A DNA stretch of 64,000 nucleotides from Neorhizobium sp. SHOUNA12A (GTDB taxonomy: Bacteria; Pseudomonadota; Alphaproteobacteria; Rhizobiales; Rhizobiaceae): assembly GCF_023006505.1 (NCBI RefSeq), contig NZ_JALBGV010000026.1, forward strand, positions 1 to 64,000. Reading direction: 5' to 3'. The position numbers and the translations under genes were made by a program. How positions within the stretch are numbered: position 1 is the first letter of the stretch; every line of letters begins with the position of its first letter. Shown one piece after another: positions 1-7,737 of this stretch. The notes below the pieces were generated by a model. It had not been told where the DNA came from and did no database searches. It saw only the letters and a list, made by a program, of their open reading frames with translations.

Positions 1-296
1 TCGTGCTGATGGCTGCCGGTTACCAATACGGTTTGGCCAACCAGGGGGTGGAAGGGATAAGTGACCCTTGCTTCGAACGTCAGAAACCCGGCACCATGAA
101 CCCGGCTTGGACGGTGGCGGCCGGACTTGGGCGACCATCGCGACGCTCCTGCAAACGGCAAAGATGAATGCCGTCGATCCGCAAGCTTGGTTGACCCAGA
201 CGCTTGAGCGCCTTGCGAATGGATGGACCAGCAGTGAAATCGACGCGCTCATGCCATGGAACTACGCCGCCTGAACGGCCCCGGCTTGTCGCTTAC
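1..296 (+). mobile_element. IS66-family element, right end with transposase C-terminus
   Basis: From about position 107 to the stop at 272-274 the + strand encodes the C-terminal end of an IS66-type transposase (GGGRTWATIATLLQTAK, then DPQAWL and the final LMPWNYAA). The element appears to end at 296, where the + strand reads GTCGCTTAC, the complement of the GTAAGCG-type tip usual in the IS66 family. The 8 bases after it (297-304) would be the target duplication. The sequence before 107 does not read as the expected upstream transposase in the same frame, so the copy is probably rearranged inside. The left end lies outside the window. The insertion cuts the caspase gene on the minus strand. 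Confidence 0.75.
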
Positions 297-851
297 CCTC
301 CAACGCGTCGACCAGCAGATTGGTGAAAACGCCGGGGGCTCCATTGCCACCTTCATACGAATACTGCTTTTCCGACGAGGCGGTCAGAAGTGTCATCCCC
401 TCATCGATTTCGGCAGTGCCTGTGTCGGCCTGATAATTCCCGAGGATGCCGCCGTGGCAACTGTCCAAGATGATGATCTTGTTCTTCGCTTTTGACTTCC
501 GGGCAAAATTCACGACGTCTACGAGTGGGACGCCATCGCTTCCGTCTTGGCAATCGCTAGAACAGAGATAGCCACCAGCACTGTCAATGAGGCCGTGGCC
601 AGCGAAATAGAGTAGGGCGATATCGGGATCGTCATCGAATAATGCCTCGATCGATGACCGAAGCTCCCGACGTGATGCCGAGGCGTATTGGTCTTCACCC
701 AACAGCAATTTTGGTGTTTGAAAATTGATATCGTTGTTGGCGTGCCGACCTAAAACTCCGGCAACTGATCGGGCGTCGTTTACGCACCCCTGCAGCGGGG
801 TAAAGACATCGTAATGGTCGATGCGACGATCAATGCTTTCCTTCGTTCCAT
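262..851 (-). pseudogene. Caspase-like (C14) protease, frameshifted and IS-truncated
   Basis: The minus strand encodes a prokaryotic caspase. Both catalytic blocks are present: His in YFAGHG and Cys in ILDSCHGG. The N-terminal core (PLQGCVNDARSVAGVL) is also readable, but no start codon lies in that frame. The natural start is the ATG at 849-851, 5 bases after the stop of the TIR gene. Reading from it gives MERRKALIV and then slips: GTCG-CATCGAC should be GTCGGCATCGAC, so one base is missing near 823-824. The 3' end is cut at about 296 by the IS66-family element, and the last residues (KRQAGAVQAA) are IS sequence. The gene would be the protease partner of the TIR protein. It is clearly inactivated in this copy unless the missing base is a sequencing error. 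Confidence 0.8.
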
Positions 852-855
852 GATC

Positions 856-1227
856 TCACAGACCATCGATGAAGGCGCTGATGTTGTCGTCGCTCCACGC
901 GACTGTTGTTATCCCAGCAATGGTCGAGCTATCAGCCGAATATGCCCAGATACCCCGAAGTGGCTTCTGCTCTTCCTTGGCGCACTGGATTTCCCATTTC
1001 TGGCCGCTCGACTGGGCCGAATTTTTGCTCACGAGAACAATCACGCCGTGGGACCTCTTGATCCGAGCGCGCACGCGGTCCTTCCAATCCTTGTCGTATG
1101 GTTCTTTGACAGACATATCGATAAACTCAAAAGGTGCTCGGGGGTGCAAACTCTGCCCCTTGAGGAAGTCGCGCTGACGCTCATCTTCGATCGCAAACGC
1201 AATGAACAGTACCTTCTTCTCAGCCAT
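856..1227 (-). CDS. TIR-like domain protein (ThsB / MTH538 type)
   Basis: This is a 123-residue cytoplasmic single-domain protein. The N-terminal strand VLFIAFAIEDE and the block SHGVIVLVSKNSAQSSGQKW followed by E (about residue 79) fit the TIR-like family that includes ThsB of Thoeris, in which such a Glu serves NAD+ cleavage. The start is the internal Met (MAEKKVLF), since the seven residues before it look like leader sequence. The gene lies immediately upstream of the caspase on the same strand, and the two probably formed one operon. TIR plus caspase-like protease is the layout called type IV Thoeris, in which a TIR-made nucleotide signal activates the protease. The domain call is fairly firm; the system assignment is inference from the pairing. 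Confidence 0.75.
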   Translation of the reverse strand: MAEKKVLFIAFAIEDERQRDFLKGQSLHPRAPFEFIDMSVKEPYDKDWKDRVRARIKRSHGVIVLVSKNSAQSSGQKWEIQCAKEEQKPLRGIWAYSADSSTIAGITTVAWSDDNISAFIDGL

Positions 1228-1248
1228 GAGACCGTCTCCCTCATTCAA

Positions 1249-2101
1249 AGTTTCTATATTTAGTTGTACTCACTGCCGCTGGTTTTTCCAACCAAATTCC
1301 TGTTGCCCCGATTTATGTCCCTCTCGATCTCGAGAAACTCACATCGCTTCCTGCTCGAACAACCTTGGAGTCGAAGATATTTCGCGGAAGCCCAATGGCC
1401 GAAGGAGTCCGGCAAAGTCGGCCCCAAAATCAAACCTAAAGCGGGAATATTGGCAGAAGGCCGTGTCTTCATCTAAATTCGAAATGACTCCCCCACAGTG
1501 GCCAAGTGTAAAGACCGGACCTGTGCCGTGCTGTTAAATCCGAATTCAAAGCGATCCTTAAGAACCCGCTAAATGAATGATTGCTTGCTCGAAGAACAAA
1601 AAGCTGGCTGGGAATGGATGCCGTAGCTAAACCGCTGGGATCAATGGCGAACTTTAAGCCTGCTGTGGCACCTGCTGCATGCCGAGCCTGGGCATTGGCC
1701 GATTTCTCTCAGCGCCTCCATGGAGACTTTGGATAGTCGATTTGCGTTTGCGTTGGCTTCCATTTCCGATCCACCCACACGAGCCTGGACAATCGCTTTA
1801 GAGATGACGGAGATTCCTACGGCGGAATCTGATTAGCCGGCCGCTCCTAGGGTTGGATAGAGCTACGTCATTCTCCAGGCAGGAGCGTTGCTTCGATCAT
1901 TTGTGAGCCTTGGGTCGCGACCATCCGCATTTGCAGCATCGCCGTGACAAGGAGACTGAGCTTGTCCCAATAGATGCCGGGCGGCGTCTCAACAAAATGA
2001 CGACCAACAACGAAATTTGCGTCCTTCTGGTTGCGCGACCCCAATTCGAGTGATTTGCTGCGCAAACACCTCAGAATCGACGTTTGACGAACGCGGATAC
2101 G
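1249..2101. other. Intergenic stretch without a recognisable gene
   Basis: About 850 bases separate the TIR gene from the caspase operon. Short open frames occur on both strands, but none has a convincing ribosome site, domain or family motif. No IS end, tRNA or clear terminator was seen. It should contain the promoters of both flanking, divergent operons. Confidence 0.5.
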
Positions 2102-3268
2102 ATGACTGAAACAAGTTTGATCTTTGATGACGGCGTTAGAGACAGGGCTCGTACCCATGTCTTCATAATTGGGGTGGGTCGTTACGAGTTCGGAGCGGGG
2201 CCGAGCGAAAGCGACATCGCGGGTGGCCTTGCTCAATTGACCTCGCCACCAATCTCGGCTCGCGCAGTTGCCGATTGGTTCCAGAACGAATTCCGCAACT
2301 CCGCATGCCCTCTCGGAACCGTGACCATTCTCCTCTCAGAGGCAGTTAAAGCTCCGGTCGCAAGGCAGGATGGTAGCCTCGTGGACGTGCCGGAGGCGAC
2401 GCTCGCGAACATCAAGGCTGCGATGCTCTTATGGCATCCAATCATTCAGTGTCATCCAGACAATATGATCGTCTTCTATTTTTGCGGACACGGCATTTCA
2501 CTAGGTCAGAAAGCGGCACTTCTTCTCAATGATTTCGGCCACCCCGCCACTCCATATGACGCCGCCATCGAGCTTGATGAATTGACGGGCACGTTGAAAA
2601 ACGCCATTGCTGTAAAGCAGCTGTTTCTTATCGACTGCTGCCGGTCGAAGGCCGATAACATCTATTCGAACGAAACGCGCGTCGGCTCACGGGTGCTGTC
2701 GATGGTTTCGAACGGCAACCACAACGGGGTTCGCCGTCGTCAGTGCGTAATCTTTCCGACGATTGACGGCGAACAAGCGTTCGGTGTCTCGGGCCAGGTC
2801 AGCGTTTTTACGACATGCTTCCTGGACGCCGTGCGGTTTGCGGCGTTTGACGACAAAACAGGGCGGTGGGTCAGCACAAGCCTGCTGATTTTGAATGCGA
2901 TCGACGAGTTAGTGACCTATCGCCTTCCTACCGAAAAGCGCAATAAGGCGGTCCCTACCTCCTTGGACGCGATGGGGTTTGAGTTCAACGAGATTGAGGC
3001 TCCCACCAGGACCCGCTCGATTGTAACAATCGACGATCGTGCAACGTGGTCAGAGGCCCGGTTGACGGCGATTGACGTAGGCGGAACAAACAAGCCAGGT
3101 CAGACCTTCGATGTGCCGAATAATCATACCTATCGTTGCTGTACGATGGAGCTAGAGTTTGGCGAGTGGGAATTTTCGGGGAAACTTGCGGTTGAGCCTC
3201 CCAGCCTTTCGGTCATGAGGCGTTATTTGACGAGGCCGATGATATTCGTCAGGCTTGGAGTTCAATGA
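2102..3268 (+). CDS. Caspase-family (C14) protease, first gene of the MBL operon
   Basis: This is a 388-residue cytoplasmic protein with an N-terminal caspase-haemoglobinase fold: strand HVFIIGVGRYEF near residue 25, catalytic His130 in FYFCGHG and catalytic Cys180 in LIDCCR. Roughly the last 90 residues form a separate, beta-rich tail. An in-frame TTG lies at 2084, but the ATG at 2102 is preferred. The stop overlaps the next start by four bases (ATGA), so translation is probably coupled. Prokaryotic caspases of this kind usually act as proteolytic effectors or signal relays in anti-phage or suicide systems. Together with the following unknown protein and the metallo-beta-lactamase, this looks like a three-gene conflict operon. 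Substrate unknown. Confidence 0.75.
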   Translation: MTETSLIFDDGVRDRARTHVFIIGVGRYEFGAGPSESDIAGGLAQLTSPPISARAVADWFQNEFRNSACPLGTVTILLSEAVKAPVARQDGSLVDVPEATLANIKAAMLLWHPIIQCHPDNMIVFYFCGHGISLGQKAALLLNDFGHPATPYDAAIELDELTGTLKNAIAVKQLFLIDCCRSKADNIYSNETRVGSRVLSMVSNGNHNGVRRRQCVIFPTIDGEQAFGVSGQVSVFTTCFLDAVRFAAFDDKTGRWVSTSLLILNAIDELVTYRLPTEKRNKAVPTSLDAMGFEFNEIEAPTRTRSIVTIDDRATWSEARLTAIDVGGTNKPGQTFDVPNNHTYRCCTMELEFGEWEFSGKLAVEPPSLSVMRRYLTRPMIFVRLGVQ

Positions 3269-4527
3269 TGACAGAGCTGATCCTCACCGTTGAGAGCACC
3301 CAGCTGGGCGGCGTCGCCCCATCGGGAGCAATCGTTACACTCACTGCGCTCGATTCAGTGCCCGACCAGGTGGACCCCCGCTGGGCCAAGACAGCCGTTG
3401 TCGATATCACCTTGAAGGGCCGACCTTCACCCCATCGCTTCGAGATCCCGGTCGACGGATGGTACGGGATCTCAGTTCGATATCCCGGCGGTGTGGAGCA
3501 GCGCGATCAACAGATTGTCGGCTCTACGAAGCTCGAGATTGTCGTGGGAGAGCCAAACCGTTTGGCCGGCCCGGATTTAGTGCCCGAATCTACATTCAGA
3601 AGCACCCGCTACACGGCATCTAATGGCCGTGGGCGTGGGCCGACGCGTGTCAGCAGAACCTCATCATCTTATTTTCTCCCTCTTCTCAAGCCAACATTTA
3701 GGGCTATGGACGACCCTGCGGTGTTGCTCCCGACCCGAGTCGCCAGAAACGAAGTCGTTCGCAGCGTATCTGAAGAAACGTCTCAGATTTTGCTCCCGGA
3801 TTATTCAGATCTGTTAGCTGTTTATCAATCTCTCCGCGGAGGCAATGACGAAACCAATAGATATCAGCGATGGCTGCTGTCGCTCGGTGATGCGTCAGCA
3901 GAGATGATTTCCGTGCCCTGGGCATGGGAAGGGTTGAGTCGCGAGGATCGTTCAGCGTCCATCCTGTTGCGACAAGAAGCCGTCCGAGAAAAGGGGACGT
4001 CGCGAACGAGACTCGAGGTCCGCGACCCGAAATGGGCGGGACTTCTTCGGTACGTTTCTTTGGGGCGGATCGACGATGCGGCATTGGTGGCCGCCCAAAT
4101 CCTGAATAACTACGCCATCGCGCAGCATTACGATGAATGGGAGGAAATCCCGGCGTTGGCGTTACAAGGAAAGGTAAAAGGCCCACTTGTTGCCACTCTG
4201 GGCGCAATAATTCTGGTTTCTACAGCGGAATATACATCTGCGCGACGTTGGGACGCGTGGCTTGAGAACCTAGCTAACTGGTTCCCGGGCATACCTGACG
4301 GCGCAGCAGTGCTGGGATATCGTTCGCTGCAGCGCGGTGATTTCGAAGGCGCAGCAAGGTGGTTGAAAATTTCGGTAGAGAGGGGACTTCCGTTCTTCTC
4401 GGCAACCTTTAGACTGCTATCTGTTGCATTCTCTCAACTAGAAGACGATGACTCTATTCGAGTGATCTCGAAGGCCGTTTCCTCCGTAGATCCCACACAG
4501 CCTTTCACCGTTCTTCGGCTTCGATAG
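3265..4527 (+). CDS. Unknown protein, beta-rich N-terminus and helical-repeat C-terminus
   Basis: I do not recognise a named family in these 420 residues. Residues 1-100 look like a beta-sandwich: alternating hydrophobic strands such as SGAIVTLTALDSV, and GWYGISVRYPGG. A Ser/Arg-rich linker follows at about 110-135. The rest is helical, with TPR-like pairs in the last 200 residues (RIDDAALVAAQILNNYA, RSLQRGDFEGAARWLKISV). The start overlaps the caspase stop (ATGA), and the MBL gene begins 10 bases after its stop, so it is the middle gene of one operon. A scaffold, sensor or substrate of the caspase is a reasonable guess from its position only. Confidence 0.6.
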   Translation: MMTELILTVESTQLGGVAPSGAIVTLTALDSVPDQVDPRWAKTAVVDITLKGRPSPHRFEIPVDGWYGISVRYPGGVEQRDQQIVGSTKLEIVVGEPNRLAGPDLVPESTFRSTRYTASNGRGRGPTRVSRTSSSYFLPLLKPTFRAMDDPAVLLPTRVARNEVVRSVSEETSQILLPDYSDLLAVYQSLRGGNDETNRYQRWLLSLGDASAEMISVPWAWEGLSREDRSASILLRQEAVREKGTSRTRLEVRDPKWAGLLRYVSLGRIDDAALVAAQILNNYAIAQHYDEWEEIPALALQGKVKGPLVATLGAIILVSTAEYTSARRWDAWLENLANWFPGIPDGAAVLGYRSLQRGDFEGAARWLKISVERGLPFFSATFRLLSVAFSQLEDDDSIRVISKAVSSVDPTQPFTVLRLR

Positions 4528-4537
4528 GAAGTACAAC

Positions 4538-5626
4538 ATGGTTTTTCGGCTTACAATGTTTCCCGCCTTGGACGGAGACTGCCTTTTCTTAACTTGGGGT
4601 GAGGGAGGCGGACAAAAACATCTGATCATGGACCTTGGACGCGCGGGCACTTGGAAAAAGGTACGTCCAACGCTCGCCTCTATTGGCGAGGTAGAGCTTT
4701 TTGCCATCTCCCATGTCGACGCCGATCACATTGCCGGTGCCATTCCGATGTTGAAAGACGCCACTCCAGCGTTCACGCCTAAGCGGGTCTGGTTTAATGC
4801 GTTTCAGCAACTAGAAGGTGCCAACGCTCGCCTCGGCGATCTGGAGGAATTCGGTGCAAGACAAGGGGAGAAGCTTTCCCGCGGCATCGAAAATTTCAAA
4901 TGGCCCCGGAATGCTGAGTTCGCCAGCAAAATCGTCTCAATCGATAGCCCAGAGGCAAAAGACTGGATTGAATTCGACGGCGGACTGAAGATTTTTTTGA
5001 TTTCGCCTGATGATCAGTCGCTAGCAGATTTCATCGAGCAGTGGGAAGACGAGCTTGCGAAGGCCAAGATAAGGGTGTTTGATCCGGACGATGACGAAGA
5101 TCCGGTGGGACCGCTTTTCGAACCCTTTGCGGGCTTGCCGGATGTCACGGCTTTAGCCAAAGCTCAATTTTCTCCGGACACCGCACCTGCTAATCGGACT
5201 TCGATTGCGTTCATCGCCGAATTTGGCGGCAAGCGGATCCTGTTCGCGGGCGACTCACACTCGGATGTGCTGGAAAGACGCATCGCCCCGTTGGCCGCAA
5301 AGGAAGGGGGGCGTTTGAAGGTCGACCTTTTGAAGGTCGCCCATCACGGCTCCAAAGCAAATACCTCTCCGAAATTTTTCAGCATGATTGACTGCCAGAG
5401 GTTCGCGTTCTCGACGGATGGATCGCGCGAACATGGTCACCCCAACTTGGAAACAGTGGCGCGCATCCTCTTCAACGATCCTGAACGGCCGAAACATTTG
5501 TATTTCAACTATGAACGGCCTACGTCTTCGATGTGGAAAAGCTCACTATTGGCGGGGAAATGGGGCTATACCGCTCACTTTCCGCAGGGAGACATAGCTG
5601 ACGGCACGCTCCTCATCGACCTTTAG
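4538..5626 (+). CDS. ComEC-like metallo-beta-lactamase-fold hydrolase
   Basis: This is a 362-residue soluble MBL-fold protein. The metal-binding motif is SHVDADHIAG (residues 58-67), the HxDxDH form typical of ComEC/Rec2-type nuclease domains rather than the HxHxDH of beta-lactamases. Asp239 in FAGDS and the block VAHHGS (His269-His270) supply the remaining ligands. No membrane segment or signal peptide is seen, so unlike ComEC it is free in the cytoplasm. It is the third gene of the caspase operon, 10 bases after the unknown protein. MBL domains of this type act as nuclease effectors in several anti-phage systems, including Avs type 1. The fold is secure; a nuclease role is inferred. Confidence 0.8.
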   Translation: MVFRLTMFPALDGDCLFLTWGEGGGQKHLIMDLGRAGTWKKVRPTLASIGEVELFAISHVDADHIAGAIPMLKDATPAFTPKRVWFNAFQQLEGANARLGDLEEFGARQGEKLSRGIENFKWPRNAEFASKIVSIDSPEAKDWIEFDGGLKIFLISPDDQSLADFIEQWEDELAKAKIRVFDPDDDEDPVGPLFEPFAGLPDVTALAKAQFSPDTAPANRTSIAFIAEFGGKRILFAGDSHSDVLERRIAPLAAKEGGRLKVDLLKVAHHGSKANTSPKFFSMIDCQRFAFSTDGSREHGHPNLETVARILFNDPERPKHLYFNYERPTSSMWKSSLLAGKWGYTAHFPQGDIADGTLLIDL

Positions 5627-5835
5627 ACGGCGCGACAAGCACGCGGTCATCCCTATAGCGGTCGCACGCTTGGCTAAAAGAACTGTTGTTTTCAGCAAAA
5701 ACTCTAGCCAGAATTGTAATGGATTTGTTTGGCCGCTACACGGCCACTTTCGAAAGTGAATGCCTCCAGGCCGACCTGAATCGCTGATGACTGCAGCTGG
5801 TCAGTGTCGTACGGGGGGAGGCAGAAGATAAGACG

Positions 5836-7737
5836 ATGGCTGATTCAAAGCGAGATACGAGATATGGGCAACCAACGGTGTTTGTACCAGACAGCAGCTG
5901 GCTATATCTCGTCGAGGTTATTCAGAGCCGCTTTCCAAATACGCTGATCTCTTTAACCTTTCAATTTGAGCGGGGCCAAGGAAAGCTCGAAGCGGAAGTC
6001 GGCTCGGAAAAAGCGAAGGCCGCGCTCGATCAGCTTTTCCGGGAGCACCCATTTGTCGTCTCGCTCGAGTCGTCAATCATCGTCGCCGCCCCTTTTCGAT
6101 CTGCCCATCAATCGGATCCTACGGACGCTGCCTTCGAGTCGTTTGGGATAAATGCCTCGTCGGCGGGTACCGTTACCGTTGAGCGATTTCCAAGCATCGA
6201 AGTCACAGGTGATTTGAAGGTTGGGCAAGCGGTCGTTGCCGTCGTTCGACTAAACGAGGAGGTCGATAGGCTCACGGATGGCGACGCGTCGAGCATCGAG
6301 GACGTCCCCGCCGATTGGAGAGTGATCGAAGTCGAGGTTGCGCTTGATGCGGAGCACCTGGAATTCGAAGAAGACGACATGCGCGAAAAGATCGTCATCA
6401 GGCGGGATCAGAAATGTAAGCCTGCTTATTTTTATGGGCACGTCGCGGCGAGCGCTGCAAACGCAAAAGGCATACAGATTAACGCTCATTTCTTCTATGA
6501 GGGTCGGAAATGTGGCTTTGCGAAACACGTTGTTTCGATTGTGGAAAGCGCTCCCGAAACGGAGCCAGGCGGGAGTAATAGTGAAAGTTCGGCGGCTGCG
6601 CTGGGAGCAGTATCCACCCAGCCGGGTCATGGAACGTCGTCGTCACCGGCTAGGTTCAGGGCCGGATTGGACCCTTCGGACTTGGTCATCTCGATAGATA
6701 AAGATGATTTTGGGCCTGAGGGGCGGTATCGCTGGTTGAGTTACTCCGGAGCTGTCGGTGGCACGCAAAGAAGGAGGGAGATAGGGTCCATCGATCTAGG
6801 CACGTCCGGGCACAATTATGCGCTAGATTTGCTAAGTCGCTCGCGCAATCTCTCGACGGGGGCCCATGCCAGAGCAATCAGAGGTATTGGACAACAGATT
6901 TGGGAAGCCGCGCCGCGGCAGTTCAAAGAACACTACCTGTCACTCGTATCAAGTCACGGTGCAAATTTTCCAATCCAGCTTTTCTCTGACGAGGTCAATG
7001 TACCTTGGGAAATGATGTGGCCCTCAGATCCTTCGAGTGACCAGGATTTCGATCACCTGTTCATGGGTCATCCTATCGCTCGGTGGCCAGGCTCGTCGAG
7101 TCCGATTACCAACTCATTCAAAACTGGAATGATTGCGAGTTTCGTGCCGACTTACGTCAGTCGCCCTCTACCGGCGGCGCAAGCCGAGGGGCTTTGGCTT
7201 AAGACTGAGCTTGGCGCGGTCGCACACGAGGCCTCCTACGACCGATTTCTAGATTTTCTCGAGAACCCGCCTGCAAATAGGCACGTACAGATCGTACACT
7301 TCGCTGGACATGGTTCTTCCGCCGCTCCCGATAGCCCGGCCAGCATTGAGATGGACGCTCTCAAATCGATTACGGTTGACGAGGTTCGGCAGGGAGCAAT
7401 CAAGCTCGGAAAGCGAGACCACTCGCTCTTTATCCTGAACGCGTGTGAAGTCGGAACTAGCACGAATGAATTGGGTTTGGCGGACGGCTGGGCTATGGCG
7501 CTGATTGGTAATAAGTTTGGAGGCGTGCTCGCGCCGCTTTGGCCAATCGACGACAAAGACTCGAGCCTGATGATCCAAAAAACGCTCGGATGCTTTCTGA
7601 AGAGCGGTGAGACTCTCGCTGAATCGCTTCGGCAAGCCAGGGTGTCAGCGAGAACACTTTCTCCGACGCCGTTTTGCTACGTACTCTACGGAGACGTTAT
7701 GGCGAGAGCCGAAAGTGCGACCGCCTCTACGTCGTGA
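5836..7737 (+). CDS. CHAT-domain protease with long N-terminal region
   Basis: This is a 633-residue protein. The C-terminal CHAT (caspase-like) domain begins near residue 380 (FPIQLFSDEVNVPWEMMWP) and contains His492 in HFAGHG and Cys537 in LNACEVG. The first 75 residues form a small alpha/beta unit. Residues about 115-235 are acidic and beta-rich, and a Ser/Gly-rich linker follows at about 240-265. A 209-base gap separates it from the MBL gene, so it may have its own promoter, but it lies on the same strand and fits the caspase-MBL operon as a second protease. Its 3' end overlaps ietS by 11 bases, tail to tail. The domain call is firm; the N-terminal regions are unidentified. Confidence 0.8.
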   Translation: MADSKRDTRYGQPTVFVPDSSWLYLVEVIQSRFPNTLISLTFQFERGQGKLEAEVGSEKAKAALDQLFREHPFVVSLESSIIVAAPFRSAHQSDPTDAAFESFGINASSAGTVTVERFPSIEVTGDLKVGQAVVAVVRLNEEVDRLTDGDASSIEDVPADWRVIEVEVALDAEHLEFEEDDMREKIVIRRDQKCKPAYFYGHVAASAANAKGIQINAHFFYEGRKCGFAKHVVSIVESAPETEPGGSNSESSAAALGAVSTQPGHGTSSSPARFRAGLDPSDLVISIDKDDFGPEGRYRWLSYSGAVGGTQRRREIGSIDLGTSGHNYALDLLSRSRNLSTGAHARAIRGIGQQIWEAAPRQFKEHYLSLVSSHGANFPIQLFSDEVNVPWEMMWPSDPSSDQDFDHLFMGHPIARWPGSSSPITNSFKTGMIASFVPTYVSRPLPAAQAEGLWLKTELGAVAHEASYDRFLDFLENPPANRHVQIVHFAGHGSSAAPDSPASIEMDALKSITVDEVRQGAIKLGKRDHSLFILNACEVGTSTNELGLADGWAMALIGNKFGGVLAPLWPIDDKDSSLMIQKTLGCFLKSGETLAESLRQARVSARTLSPTPFCYVLYGDVMARAESATASTS

